This document shows positions 25,179 to 33,251 of a DNA stretch of 45,198 nucleotides, piece after piece. Location of the stretch: positions 169-45,366 of the forward strand of contig NZ_KB892786.1 of the NCBI RefSeq assembly GCF_000373925.1, in the 5' to 3' direction. Numbering within the stretch: the stretch's first letter is position 1; each line of letters starts with the position of its first letter. Under the pieces are notes generated by a model. The model saw only the letters and a list, made by a program, of their open reading frames with translations, did no database searches and was not told the DNA's origin. The stretch comes from Actinopolymorpha alba DSM 45243 (lineage in GTDB: Bacteria > Actinomycetota > Actinomycetes > Propionibacteriales > Actinopolymorphaceae). The position numbers and the translations under genes were made by a program.

Positions 25179-25586
25179 CAGCTGCCTCCACGATGGTGAG
25201 TGGATGGGACGGGTCCGGGCGTGGTGGCCGGCTCGACGTCAATCCATGGAACGGCCGGAATGCCCCGCCAGTGGGTTCCCTCCGGGAGCGAGAGGCGCAG
25301 GATCATGCCCCCCCACGGAGTGCCGCTGAGGAGATTCAGCGAAACGGGCACCATGAGGTTCTCGTACAGACCGGAGATGAGTTCGGTGCATCGCACCCAG
25401 ATGCTCCACAGAGGCTCCACTCTCGGCTGGTAGCGCCCGATGACCAGCCACTTGAGCGCCACCGCTACGAGGGTGCAGGCGAAGGCTGCCAGGCGCGCCG
25501 CGATAGAACTCCGTCAGGACCCGTGCGGGGGGATGATCGACCGTGGCTCTGGTGTGAAGCTGCCCGTTCTGCGTCGGTACCGGCAT
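25178..25586 (-). pseudogene. Remnant of a Pls-type poly-amino-acid synthetase (C-terminal membrane/acceptor region)
   Basis: Minus frame 25462-25178 reads VALKWLVIGRYQPRVEPLWS, then WVRCTELISGLYENLMVP and SGTPWGGMILRL. This matches my recollection of the junction after a membrane segment in the C-terminal region of epsilon-poly-lysine synthetase-type enzymes (LKWLLxGRYRPGExPLWSSF...). A different frame upstream has its own ATG (25586) with GGAGG 9 nt before it (MPVPTQNGQLHTRA...). The conserved frame is closed upstream by a TGA near 25500, so the piece needs a frameshift to be read from that start. Adenylation and carrier domains are absent. The tail is diverged and ends one base into the aminotransferase ATG. 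Confidence 0.55.
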
Positions 25587-25693
25587 TATGGGTGTCCTCC
25601 GTAAGCGTGCACCGCTGCTGTTTCCGACGCTATGGAGAAGGCGACCAGAGCTTGCTCTGGCGAGGGTTACGTGCCGGCAAAAGCGCGAAGCGA

Positions 25694-27010
25694 TCAGGTC
25701 TGCGGGTGATCAGCCGCGGGTCCCATGCTGGAGGATGGCAACAGCAGGGTGAAGGTCGTGGGCGTGGCCCGGGTGAGAGTGAGACGGCCACCCGCCGCCT
25801 CCGCCATCTCCCGCGCCAGCGTCAAACCGATGCCACTGCCGGCGCCGCCGGTTGCACCCCGCTTGAACACCACACGTGGGTCGAGTGCCAGAGAGCCTTC
25901 GTCAGCGACATCGATGGCGACCGCGCCGTCTGGCTCGCGGACGGTGACCTTGACGGCACCACGGCCGTGCCGTAGGGCGTTGTCCAGTAGGACGTCCAGC
26001 GCCTGCTCGGCAATGCGGCCGGGAACCAGCAGACTGCCGCTGGCGCGCTCGACGCTGAAACCCAGCTGGCGGTCTTCGGCGGCGAATGCGCCCTGCCAGC
26101 GACGCTCTACGCTCTCGACCAGGTCGTCGACCGGCCGGGATGTCGAGAGAACGTGCGGGCCCGGCCCCGCCCTTGCCAGTCGCAGCACCTCGTCGACGGT
26201 GCGCTGCAGATGCCGGGACTCCTCCAGGGCCTCCTCCACGGCAGCGCGGAGGTTCGCGTCAGGGTCGCCCGCGGCCGCTTCCAATCCAAGCTGGAGGCCG
26301 GCCAGCGGCGTACGAAGCTGGTGGGAGGCGTTGGCGCTGAAGTGCCGCTCGTGCTCGAGCAACTGGGTCAGATGTTCGACCATAGTGTTTTGCGTCCGCC
26401 CCACTTGGTCGATCTCGGCGATCGCGCTGGGGTCGGCGCGGGCGGTCAGGTCGCCACTGGCGACGGCCCTGGCCTTCGCCGACAGCTCCTCCAGCGGCGC
26501 CGTGAGCGTACGCGCCTGACGCCGTGCTACCAGAACACCGGTGGCGAGCGCGACCAGAGCGAGACTGGTCAGGCCCAGCCAGGCCAGAACGACACGACGC
26601 CAGACGTTCTCGGTTCCAGCTGAGGCTCGAACCACGCCTATCACCCGATCGGCGGTCAAAACGGGTACGACGACGACGAGTTCGTCGTCGCTCTGCCCGC
26701 GTGCCACGACCGCGGACAGGGCCTGTCGGGTCAGGGAGTCCGCATCCATGGGGCCTCTGCCGTCGCGCAGGCGCCCGGAGAGGTCGTAGACGCCCACCCG
26801 GGTGCCGCGTTCCTGAGGTGGCAACTTCACAGCGTCCCCGGCCATGAACTTCGGGTCCACGTGGACAGCGGCAGTCAGGGCAGCACGCTCGAGTTGGCCG
26901 CGCGCTTCTGCGAAGGAGGACGTCTGGATCGCCACAGCCAGCGGGACGGCGAGCAGAACCAGCGCGATCATGGCCGCCACGACAGCCACGTGCACCACAC
27001 GCCGTCTCAT
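25694..27010 (-). CDS. Two-component sensor histidine kinase
   Basis: The 438-residue protein has an N-terminal membrane segment (about 5-28), an extracellular sensor region (about 30-138), a second membrane segment (about 141-162), a HAMP linker (TAPLEELSAKARAVASGDL), a HisKA box FSANASHQLRTPLAGLQL with the phospho-His near residue 229, and an HATPase domain (LLDNALRHG, VADEG, GSGIGLTLAREMAEAAGG). It should phosphorylate the divergently encoded response regulator. Its stop is 107 nt before the synthetase remnant on the same strand, so it may read into the diaminobutyrate operon or control it. Confidence 0.9.
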   Translation of the reverse strand: MRRRVVHVAVVAAMIALVLLAVPLAVAIQTSSFAEARGQLERAALTAAVHVDPKFMAGDAVKLPPQERGTRVGVYDLSGRLRDGRGPMDADSLTRQALSAVVARGQSDDELVVVVPVLTADRVIGVVRASAGTENVWRRVVLAWLGLTSLALVALATGVLVARRQARTLTAPLEELSAKARAVASGDLTARADPSAIAEIDQVGRTQNTMVEHLTQLLEHERHFSANASHQLRTPLAGLQLGLEAAAGDPDANLRAAVEEALEESRHLQRTVDEVLRLARAGPGPHVLSTSRPVDDLVESVERRWQGAFAAEDRQLGFSVERASGSLLVPGRIAEQALDVLLDNALRHGRGAVKVTVREPDGAVAIDVADEGSLALDPRVVFKRGATGGAGSGIGLTLAREMAEAAGGRLTLTRATPTTFTLLLPSSSMGPAADHPQT

Positions 27011-27212
27011 ACACCCATGATGAGCGCGACACCTGCGGAGATGGGTCGTTTAGACAGCAGACAGGCGCGGCCAAACCGTTGCCGGCTTTGACATTCCGGG
27101 CAGCCGCCGACTGGGCAATCGATCCTGGATGAGGTCCAGCCCGGTCACCAAAAGGTTGCATGAGATTGTGACATCCGCGCGCTGAGGCGCGGCCAGATTT
27201 AGCCTTCGGAGC

Positions 27213-27971
27213 ATGCGTACGACTGTGGCCAACGACGGTATTTCTGTCTTGCTCATTGAAGACGACGAAATCATAGGGCGGCACCTGGAGACAGGTCTGC
27301 GCTCGAACAGTTACGCCGTGACCTGGACTCGAACGGGTCGTTCAGGTCTGAGCGAGGCGCGCCGCCTCCCGATCGATGTCGTCCTGCTGGATCTTGGGCT
27401 CCCTGACATGGACGGCATCGACGTTGCCCAGCAGTTGCGCGACGAGTTTCCCGATGTGCACATCCTTATTCTGACCGCCAGGAGCGAGGAGATCGATATG
27501 ATCGCGGGCTTGGACGCGGGTGCCGACGATTACCTTGTCAAGCCCTTCAGCCTGACCGTGCTGCTTGCCCGGCTCCGCGCCCACCTCCGCCGCCACCCGA
27601 TCGATTCGTCGGAACCATCCGAGACGGTCCGCATCGGAGACCTGGCGGTGGACCTCGCGGCGCGGCGCTGTTGGGTCGGTGATCGCGAGGTCGACCTGCG
27701 CCGCAAAGAGTTCGAACTCCTTGCCGTCCTGGTGCAACATCCGGGGCAGGGAGTTTCCCGGGAGTCGCTCATGTCGCAGGTATGGGACGAGAACTGGTTC
27801 GGTCCGACCAAGACCCTGGACGTCACGATCTCCTCCCTGCGCCGCCGCCTGGATTCGGCGGCGGCCACCTCCGGTGTGTCCCTTGCGTTACCCGAGATCA
27901 TGACCTTGCGTGGATACGGCTACCGGCTGGATCCGCCGACGCCCAGCACACCGTCAGCACGCCGGGGCTGA
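27213..27971 (+). CDS. OmpR/PhoB-family response regulator
   Basis: The 252-residue protein has a receiver domain (acidic pocket Glu16/Asp17, phospho-acceptor Asp60 in VVLLDLGLPDMDG, Thr88, Lys110 in LVKPFSL). A winged-helix DNA-binding domain follows (VDLRRKEFELLAVLVQHPG, TKTLDVTISSLRRRL, IMTLRGYGYRL). It is divergent from its kinase across 202 bp. TAGCCT ends 7 nt before the ATG and no ribosome site is present, so a leaderless transcript is possible. A hairpin, CCGCGC/GCGCGG (27175-27192), lies just upstream. Confidence 0.92.
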   Translation: MRTTVANDGISVLLIEDDEIIGRHLETGLRSNSYAVTWTRTGRSGLSEARRLPIDVVLLDLGLPDMDGIDVAQQLRDEFPDVHILILTARSEEIDMIAGLDAGADDYLVKPFSLTVLLARLRAHLRRHPIDSSEPSETVRIGDLAVDLAARRCWVGDREVDLRRKEFELLAVLVQHPGQGVSRESLMSQVWDENWFGPTKTLDVTISSLRRRLDSAAATSGVSLALPEIMTLRGYGYRLDPPTPSTPSARRG

Positions 27972-28153
27972 CTGGCAGGTGAGTCGCAACCATTCGTCCA
28001 CCATTTCCACTGGAACGTCCTGCGCCCTGTTCTGTCGCGCGTCAGACCCCTGTGGCAGGGCGGTTAAGTCAGTCCTGACGGAGTTTCCTCCACATGGGAA
28101 AGCCCCAATCCATCCCGGCTGAGATGGAGGCTCACCAGAATCCTCGAAAGAAG

Positions 28154-28224
28154 TCCGGGCGGCGGTGTCGGATCGGGGCGGAGGTGTTCGCAGCTGGGGT
28201 GAGAGGCCGCCCGGGAGGGGCGCC
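28154..28224 (+). promoter_or_regulatory. 71-bp promoter region, copy A (ECF42-like)
   Basis: This stretch aligns without gaps to 29839-29909 with 60 of 71 bases identical. TGTCGG (28166-28171) and TTCG (28187-28190) keep the same 15-bp separation in both copies. This resembles the ECF42 promoter type (TGTCGA-like -35 and a short C/G-rich -10). The conserved part continues downstream into GGGGTGAGAGGC and GAGGGGCGCC, which would lie in the leader RNA. It precedes the small ORF at 28258. Confidence 0.6.
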
Positions 28225-28257
28225 ACCCAAATAGACCGACCGATGAAAGGGACGACC

Positions 28258-28452
28258 ATGAACGGCTACATGAGCTACGAATTCGTCAAGCAGCGCCACG
28301 CCGACCTCATCGACGAGGTGGGCCGTTCGCGGCCGATCAGGTTCCGGGGCTACCTGGGCAAGTGGACCGGTGTGACCACGAGTGCCCGGCCGCCGTTCGT
28401 GGCCGTTGCTCGCGTGTTGACCAACCGGACGTGGACCCCGACGGCGGATTGA
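28258..28452 (+). CDS. Small uncharacterised protein under an ECF42-like promoter
   Basis: This 64-codon frame begins MNGYMSYEFVKQRHADLIDE, with AAAGGG 8 nt before the ATG. Short proteins with a similar MNxYxSYExxKxRHA N terminus occur widely in actinomycetes without known function. The last 35 residues look less natural and overlap the IS701-like remnant on the other strand, so the original C terminus may have been replaced. It is preceded by copy A of the 71-bp promoter region, placing it in the presumed ECF42 regulon. Confidence 0.5.
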   Translation: MNGYMSYEFVKQRHADLIDEVGRSRPIRFRGYLGKWTGVTTSARPPFVAVARVLTNRTWTPTAD

Positions 28453-28754
28453 TGAAGTGGCGACCCGACCGGTGGCCAGGACGCCCTGAGCACCTCCACC
28501 ATCCCGACCTCCGCGTGATTGAGCAGCCGCTGGGTCCGATCCGGTGTCGCGTCACCGACGTACTCAGCGATCTGCCAACCGTTCTTGCGAGGCAAGTCAG
28601 CCAGCAACGCGCTCATGTATTTGCCCGCCTGCCCATGCACCTCAACCCTGGCGAACGCTGGCCGCAGCCGCTCATGCAACTCTGCCAGGTTGGACGCCGC
28701 CCGCTGCCCCTCTACGATGGCAGCCGCAGCCGCCTCCCGACTGTCTTTGTTCAC
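28350..28754 (-). mobile_element. IS701-family transposase fragment (N-terminal part)
   Basis: From 28754 to about 28514 the minus strand encodes LAELHERLRPAFARVEVHGQ, AGKYMSALLADLPRKNGWQI and AEYVGDATPDRTQRLLNHA, the start of an IS701-type DDE transposase. After about 80 residues the frame continues into unrelated sequence. The DDE residues and terminal repeats are missing. Between its start and the next gene (28755-28878) nothing further is seen. Confidence 0.65.
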
Positions 28755-28878
28755 AGCATGATCGTCGCGGGGCGGCTGCTCACATGATCAAGCCGACACG
28801 CCGACGCCCGGGCAATCAGCCACCAAGGCGACCATGATCAACAAAAGTGCGCTGCCGTACTAGGGAACGGACAATCCA

Positions 28879-29682
28879 ATGACCGAGCTGAACGCGGAAC
28901 ATGCCCGGCGAGCGATCGTCGAACACACCCGACGTCTGGCGGAATCGGCCGCCGCGGCCGGACCTGACGCCGCCGTGCCGACAACCCCGAAGTGGACCAT
29001 CACTGACCTGGTCGAGCACGTGGGCCAGACCCAGCACTGGGTCGCGGAGATCATCGAGCGGCGCATCACCGATCCCACACAGCTGCCCACGGAGATGGCC
29101 ATACTCCCCACCGACCCCCGCGAGTGGCAGGCGTGGCTGTCGGAGTCCGCGCAGCGGGTCGCGAGCGCGTGCTCCGATGACGCGCTTGACGCGCCGGTGT
29201 TCAACGCCGCGGGGGACGAGCGGTCCGGGACGCGATTCTGGATGTCCAGCTCCCTCAACGAGGCGGTCGTCCACGGCTATGACGCAGCCAACGCGGCGGA
29301 CCGACCGGCCGACATTGACCCCGACATCGCAGCCGCGCTCATCAGCATCCACTTCGCGATGCTCACGTCCCCCACGTGGGAGATCCAGCGGTCCGAGTCC
29401 GCCCACGCCATCCGGGGCACCGGGCAGACCCTGCAGTGGCTGGCCACCGACACCGCGGACGACGCGGGCGCCTGGTTCGTCGAACGGCGGCCTGACGGGG
29501 CGACATGGCAGCCCGGAACCCAGCAGGCCGATGTGACGGTGACCGGCCCGGCACGATCACTGCTGCTGACCTTGACCCGACGACTCCCTCTCACCGACCG
29601 CGAAGCCACCAACATCAGTGTTGTCGGTGACACCGACCTCGCCCAGCATTGGCTCGACAACACCGCCCACGTCAGCGGCTGA
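28879..29682 (+). CDS. Maleylpyruvate isomerase-family (DinB-like, mycothiol-dependent type) protein
   Basis: The 267-residue protein has the N-terminal metal-binding helical bundle of the TIGR03083/MDMPI family: TITDLVEHVGQTQHWVAEII (His47) and SLNEAVVHGYDAANAADRP (Glu and His of the second half of the metal site). A C-terminal domain follows (ADVTVTGPARSLLLTLTRRL). Known members use mycothiol as cofactor, for example in maleylpyruvate isomerisation, but most are of unknown substrate. ATG 28879 follows AGGGAACGGACAATCC. It lies between the IS fragment and the YCII/ECF42 pair on the same strand. Confidence 0.8.
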   Translation: MTELNAEHARRAIVEHTRRLAESAAAAGPDAAVPTTPKWTITDLVEHVGQTQHWVAEIIERRITDPTQLPTEMAILPTDPREWQAWLSESAQRVASACSDDALDAPVFNAAGDERSGTRFWMSSSLNEAVVHGYDAANAADRPADIDPDIAAALISIHFAMLTSPTWEIQRSESAHAIRGTGQTLQWLATDTADDAGAWFVERRPDGATWQPGTQQADVTVTGPARSLLLTLTRRLPLTDREATNISVVGDTDLAQHWLDNTAHVSG

Positions 29683-29838
29683 CCGGCACCGAGGCGCCCA
29701 CCGCGCCACGACGAAGGGAACGTTCGGCATGACACCGGTACGAGATGCCGTCATCGGGGAAGCAACGGACGGTGCGGGGGACGTCTATTTCTCGTCGGTT
29801 CGCTCCGATCCGGCGTACCGGAAAGTCCCTGTAAGAGA

Positions 29839-29909
29839 TCCGGGAGGCGGTGTCGGATCGGGGGAGCGGTGTTCGTGGCAGGGGTGAGAGGCTGTCCACG
29901 AGGGGCGCC
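29839..29909 (+). promoter_or_regulatory. 71-bp promoter region, copy B (ECF42-like, before the YCII/sigma operon)
   Basis: This is the partner of 28154-28224 (60/71 identical, no gaps). TGTCGG is at 29851-29856 and TTCG at 29872-29875. It lies 23 bp before the YCII gene, which is co-transcribed with the ECF42 sigma gene, so autoregulation by this sigma factor is the simplest reading. A short open frame upstream (from ATG 29730, MTPVRDAVIGEATDG) is of doubtful reality. Confidence 0.62.
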
Positions 29910-29932
29910 CGGACCACAGGGAGATGATCCGA

Positions 29933-30256
29933 ATGCAGTATCTGGTTTCCGTGATCGACGACACGGCCGGCTTGGCCACCCCGGACGAGCAGGCCGCGAT
30001 CGACGTGTTCAACGACCGGCTCAAGGCGGAGGGTCACTGGGTGTTCGCCGGTGGCCTCGGGGCGCCCGCCACGGCCACTGTCATCGACAACCGGGGTGAC
30101 GTGGCGGTGTTCACCGACGGGCCTTTCATCGAGTCGAAGGAGTACCTCGCCGGCTTCTGGATCATCGAGGCCGCCGACCTTGACGTGGCGCTGAAGCTGG
30201 CCGCCGAGGGGTCCAGGGCCTGCAACCGGCGGGTCGAGGTGCGGCCGTTCCTGTGA
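29933..30256 (+). CDS. YCII-domain (DGPF) protein
   Basis: The 107-residue protein is a single YCII domain: MQYLVSVIDD, FNDRLKAEGHWVFAGGL, the family motif TDGPFIESKEYLAGFWIIEA (DGPF 62-65) and RRVEVRPFL. YCII proteins are paired with ECF42 sigma factors in many actinobacteria, and their biochemical role is unknown. ATG 29933, with AGGGAG 9 nt upstream, is preferred over ATG 29924. It overlaps the sigma factor gene by 4 nt (GTGA). Confidence 0.9.
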   Translation: MQYLVSVIDDTAGLATPDEQAAIDVFNDRLKAEGHWVFAGGLGAPATATVIDNRGDVAVFTDGPFIESKEYLAGFWIIEAADLDVALKLAAEGSRACNRRVEVRPFL

Positions 30257-31494
30257 GCGTGGTCGAGGTCGGGGAGGCGATCACCCGCGCCCACCACGAG
30301 GAGTGGGCGCGGGTGGTCGCCGCCTTGGCCAGGCGTTTCGGTGACCTCGACATCGCCGAGGAGGCGGCGGCCGAGGCGTTCGCGACCGCTGTCGAGCGGT
30401 GGCCGGCCGACGGCGTACCCCCTAACCCCGGCGCCTGGTTGACCACGACCGCCACCCGTAAGGCCATCGACCGGATCCGGCGGGAGAACAAGCGCGACGA
30501 CAAGCACAGGGAGGCTCACATGGTCTACGACGACGGCCCGCCCGAGCCTGTCGGCGCGATCGACGATGAGCGGCTCCGGCTGATCTTCACCTGCTGTCAC
30601 CCGGCGCTGGCGATGCAGACCCGGGTGGCGTTGACGTTGCGGATGGTCGGTGGTTTGACCGTGGCCGAGATCGCCCGTGCCTTCCTGGTGCAGGAGGCCA
30701 CCATGGGGCAGCGGATCACCCGCGCGAAGGCCAAGATCAAGGCGGCTCGCATCCCTTACCGGGTGCCGTCGGCGGAGGATCTCCCGGCACGGGTGGCCGG
30801 CGTGCTCGCCGTCCTCTTCCTCGTCTTCAACGAGGGCTACCTGGCGACCGGCCCTGACACCGATCCCCTACGTCACGAGCTGACCGCCGAGGCGATCCGG
30901 CTCACCCGTCTGATCCGTGCCCTCCTGCCGACCGATGGTGAGGTGGCCGGGCTGCTGGCGCTGATGCTCCTCACCGAGGCCCGCCGCACCGCCCGGGTTT
31001 CGGCGAGCGGTGAACTGGTCACCCTGGACGAGCAGGACCGTGGGGCCTGGGACGCGGCGCTGGTCGCCGAGGGTCATCAGCTGGTACGCGAGCGATTAGC
31101 TGCTGCCGCCGCCGGGGTGGCTCCGGGTCGCTACCAGATCCTCGCAGCGATCAACGCCGTGCACACCGGCGCCCGCGACGTACGCGACACCGACTGGTCA
31201 CAGGTCGTCGCCCTCTACAACCAGCTCGTCCGCCTCGACCCCTCCCCGATCATCGCCCTCAACCGCGCCATCGCGGTCGCCGAGCTCGACGGCCCGGAGG
31301 TGGCGCTGGCCGCCGTCGACCGCCTCGAGGACACGCTGGCCGGCTACCACGCCTACCACGCCACCCGCGCCGACCTGCTACGCCGGCTGGGCCGCAGCCA
31401 AGACTCACGCGCCGCCTACGACAAAGCCATCGAACTGGCCGGCAACACCGCCGAAACCGCCTACCTGACACGCCGCCGCGACCAGCTGCGGTAG
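30253..31494 (+). CDS. ECF42-type RNA polymerase sigma factor with TPR-like C-terminal extension
   Basis: The 413-residue protein starts at GTG with sigma region 2 (VVAALARRFGDLDIAEEAAAEAF and NPGAWLTTTATRKAIDRIRR). Region 4 follows (LRLIFTCCHPAL, VALTLRMVGGLTVAEIARAFL, GQRITRAKAKIK). The remaining 240 residues form the long extension of the ECF42 group (FLVFNEGYLATGPDTD, LTEARRTARVSASGEL, ALNRAIAVAELDGPEVAL, with TPR-like helices to the end). No anti-sigma gene is adjacent, as usual for ECF42; the C-terminal extension is needed for activity in the studied member. It is translationally coupled to the YCII gene. Confidence 0.92.
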   Translation: MSVVEVGEAITRAHHEEWARVVAALARRFGDLDIAEEAAAEAFATAVERWPADGVPPNPGAWLTTTATRKAIDRIRRENKRDDKHREAHMVYDDGPPEPVGAIDDERLRLIFTCCHPALAMQTRVALTLRMVGGLTVAEIARAFLVQEATMGQRITRAKAKIKAARIPYRVPSAEDLPARVAGVLAVLFLVFNEGYLATGPDTDPLRHELTAEAIRLTRLIRALLPTDGEVAGLLALMLLTEARRTARVSASGELVTLDEQDRGAWDAALVAEGHQLVRERLAAAAAGVAPGRYQILAAINAVHTGARDVRDTDWSQVVALYNQLVRLDPSPIIALNRAIAVAELDGPEVALAAVDRLEDTLAGYHAYHATRADLLRRLGRSQDSRAAYDKAIELAGNTAETAYLTRRRDQLR

Positions 31495-31883
31495 CGCCCT
31501 GGCCAGATCCCGGTCGAAACCCCGAGCAAAAGCGACAGCTCGAGGCCCTGGCCGGGGCACACCCAAACCTATGCATCGGCGGAATTAAGTGATCGTCTAC
31601 ACACTATCGGCGACCACCGACGAAACCCTGCACGAAAGAGCTCATTCGGAGGCAATCGGAATGTAATTTCCCCCACTTCACCTTCGCCCCCAACATGTCC
31701 ACGACGCCATCGCCGCGGATCGCGATCGGATCGGGAGCGGGGCAAGCTCCTGCGGTCTTCTGTGTACGACACTGCCGACTGCGATCAACCGTCCGCGGTT
31801 GTGGATAGCTGTCCCTTGGATCCGGGTAATAGACCTTGACAGACACCTGGGACACCGCGAATGAACGCGGGGAGGAACGGAGA
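31495..31883. other. Non-coding stretch between the sigma factor and the dehydrogenase gene
   Basis: No gene is supported in these 389 bases. The first part holds two similar CCCTGGCC blocks, and the minus-strand frames have no recognisable similarity. A TTG at 31836 opens the frame of the following gene but has no ribosome site. No clear terminator follows the sigma gene. Confidence 0.5.
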
Positions 31884-33167
31884 TTGCTGAGAGCTGGAAT
31901 GGGCGACGACAGCTCCCATGCGAATCGTGGGCCGAGGCGGCGGCTTCCGTCGCGCGTGGCGGCAGCGGTGATACTCCTCATGCTCGCGATGGTTGGTGCC
32001 TGCGTTGGCGTTCATCCATCGAAGCCGCGGCGGTCGACCGCTGATCCGACTGACTTTCGTCCTGGACCGGCGGCCAAGGGCGCGCGCGGTGATGATCTTG
32101 TTTCGGTGACGACGTTGGTGAAGCACCTCGAGGTCCCGTGGGGGATAACGTTTCTGCCCGATGGCAGCGCGCTGGTTACGGAGCGGCAGAAACTGCGAAT
32201 CCTCAAGATTGGGCCCCAAAAGGCGTCCAATGGCGAGCTTACGGTGACGCCGGTAGCCACGATCAAGGAGGCATTCTCCCACAACGAAGGCGGCTTGCTG
32301 GGTATCGCGGCGTCGCCACGGTTCGCCCACGATCGCACCGTCTTCATCTTCTACACCACCCGGTCCGACAACCGGATCGCGAAACTGCGGCTCGGCGGCA
32401 GACCCCAGCCGATCGTCACCGGCATTCCGCTGTCTGGAATTCACAACGGCGGCCGGTTGATGTTTGGGCCTGATGGCTACCTCTACGCGAGCACCGGTGA
32501 CGCCTCCAATGCCGGGAATGCCCAGCACCTCAGCAGTCTCGGCGGAAAGATCCTGCGGATGACCACCGACGGCAAGCCCCCGCCCGGCAATCCGTTCCGG
32601 GGCTCCATCGTGTGGTCGTACGGCCATCGCAATCCCGAAGGAATGGCCTGGGACAGCCAGGGCAACATGTACGTCGCCGAGATCGGCGAAGCGGTCTGGG
32701 ACGAGCTGAACGTTATCCTGCCCGGCCGTAACTACGGTTGGCCAAAGGTTCAGGGCATGGGCGACGACCCACGCTATGTCAATCCGATCGTGACATGGCG
32801 GCCTGAGGTAGGCGTCTCCAACGATCTGGCGATCCTCGGCCGCACCGCGGTCGTGACCTGCCTGCGCGGCCAGCGGATCTATCTGGTGAGCCTCGACAGC
32901 GGGATCGGTGTCGGCATCAACACCCGGCGGATCGTGGGCTCAGCAGATACGAGCACTATCCGCTGGCGCCCCGACGCAGGTGTCGCCGCCCGCCCCAAAG
33001 AAGCGTTGTACGGCAAGTACGGTCGGCTGCGCGCCGCGATCAACGCACCCGACGGAAGTATCTGGATCACCACCTCCAACCGGGACGGGCGCAACCAGCC
33101 AGTCCCGGATGACGACCGCATCGTCCGGCTCACCTTGCGCTCACGCAACCAAACGCCCTCGCGTTGA
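31884..33167 (+). CDS. PQQ-dependent sugar dehydrogenase-like (GSDH) lipoprotein
   Basis: The 427-residue protein is exported as a probable lipoprotein (hydrophobic LLMLAMVGAC, Cys40). The mature part is a GSDH/soluble glucose dehydrogenase beta-propeller: LEVPWGITFLPDGSALVTER, SHNEGGLLGIAASPRF, IHNGGRLMFGPDGYLYASTG, WSYGHRNPEGMAWD, EIGEAVWDELNVI and GRNYGWP. These enzymes oxidise aldose sugars with PQQ; no PQQ synthesis genes are nearby. TTG 31884 is chosen because GGAGG lies 8 nt upstream. An upstream TTG (31836) and an ATG (31899) are alternatives, and both leave the signal peptide intact. Confidence 0.85.
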   Translation: MLRAGMGDDSSHANRGPRRRLPSRVAAAVILLMLAMVGACVGVHPSKPRRSTADPTDFRPGPAAKGARGDDLVSVTTLVKHLEVPWGITFLPDGSALVTERQKLRILKIGPQKASNGELTVTPVATIKEAFSHNEGGLLGIAASPRFAHDRTVFIFYTTRSDNRIAKLRLGGRPQPIVTGIPLSGIHNGGRLMFGPDGYLYASTGDASNAGNAQHLSSLGGKILRMTTDGKPPPGNPFRGSIVWSYGHRNPEGMAWDSQGNMYVAEIGEAVWDELNVILPGRNYGWPKVQGMGDDPRYVNPIVTWRPEVGVSNDLAILGRTAVVTCLRGQRIYLVSLDSGIGVGINTRRIVGSADTSTIRWRPDAGVAARPKEALYGKYGRLRAAINAPDGSIWITTSNRDGRNQPVPDDDRIVRLTLRSRNQTPSR

Positions 33168-33251
33168 GAGCCCGCGCGCGACAGACGCCCTCACCACGAC
33201 GTCAGGGACCACTCCACGCGCGATGAAGCCGCGGAGCGCGTCCTGAACGCG

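Noticed and set aside
29730-29887. Short ORF MTPVRDAVIGEATDG... between the isomerase-like gene and the YCII gene
   Set aside because: It has a fair ribosome site but runs through the conserved ECF42-type promoter and has no recognisable similarity; possibly a gene remnant.
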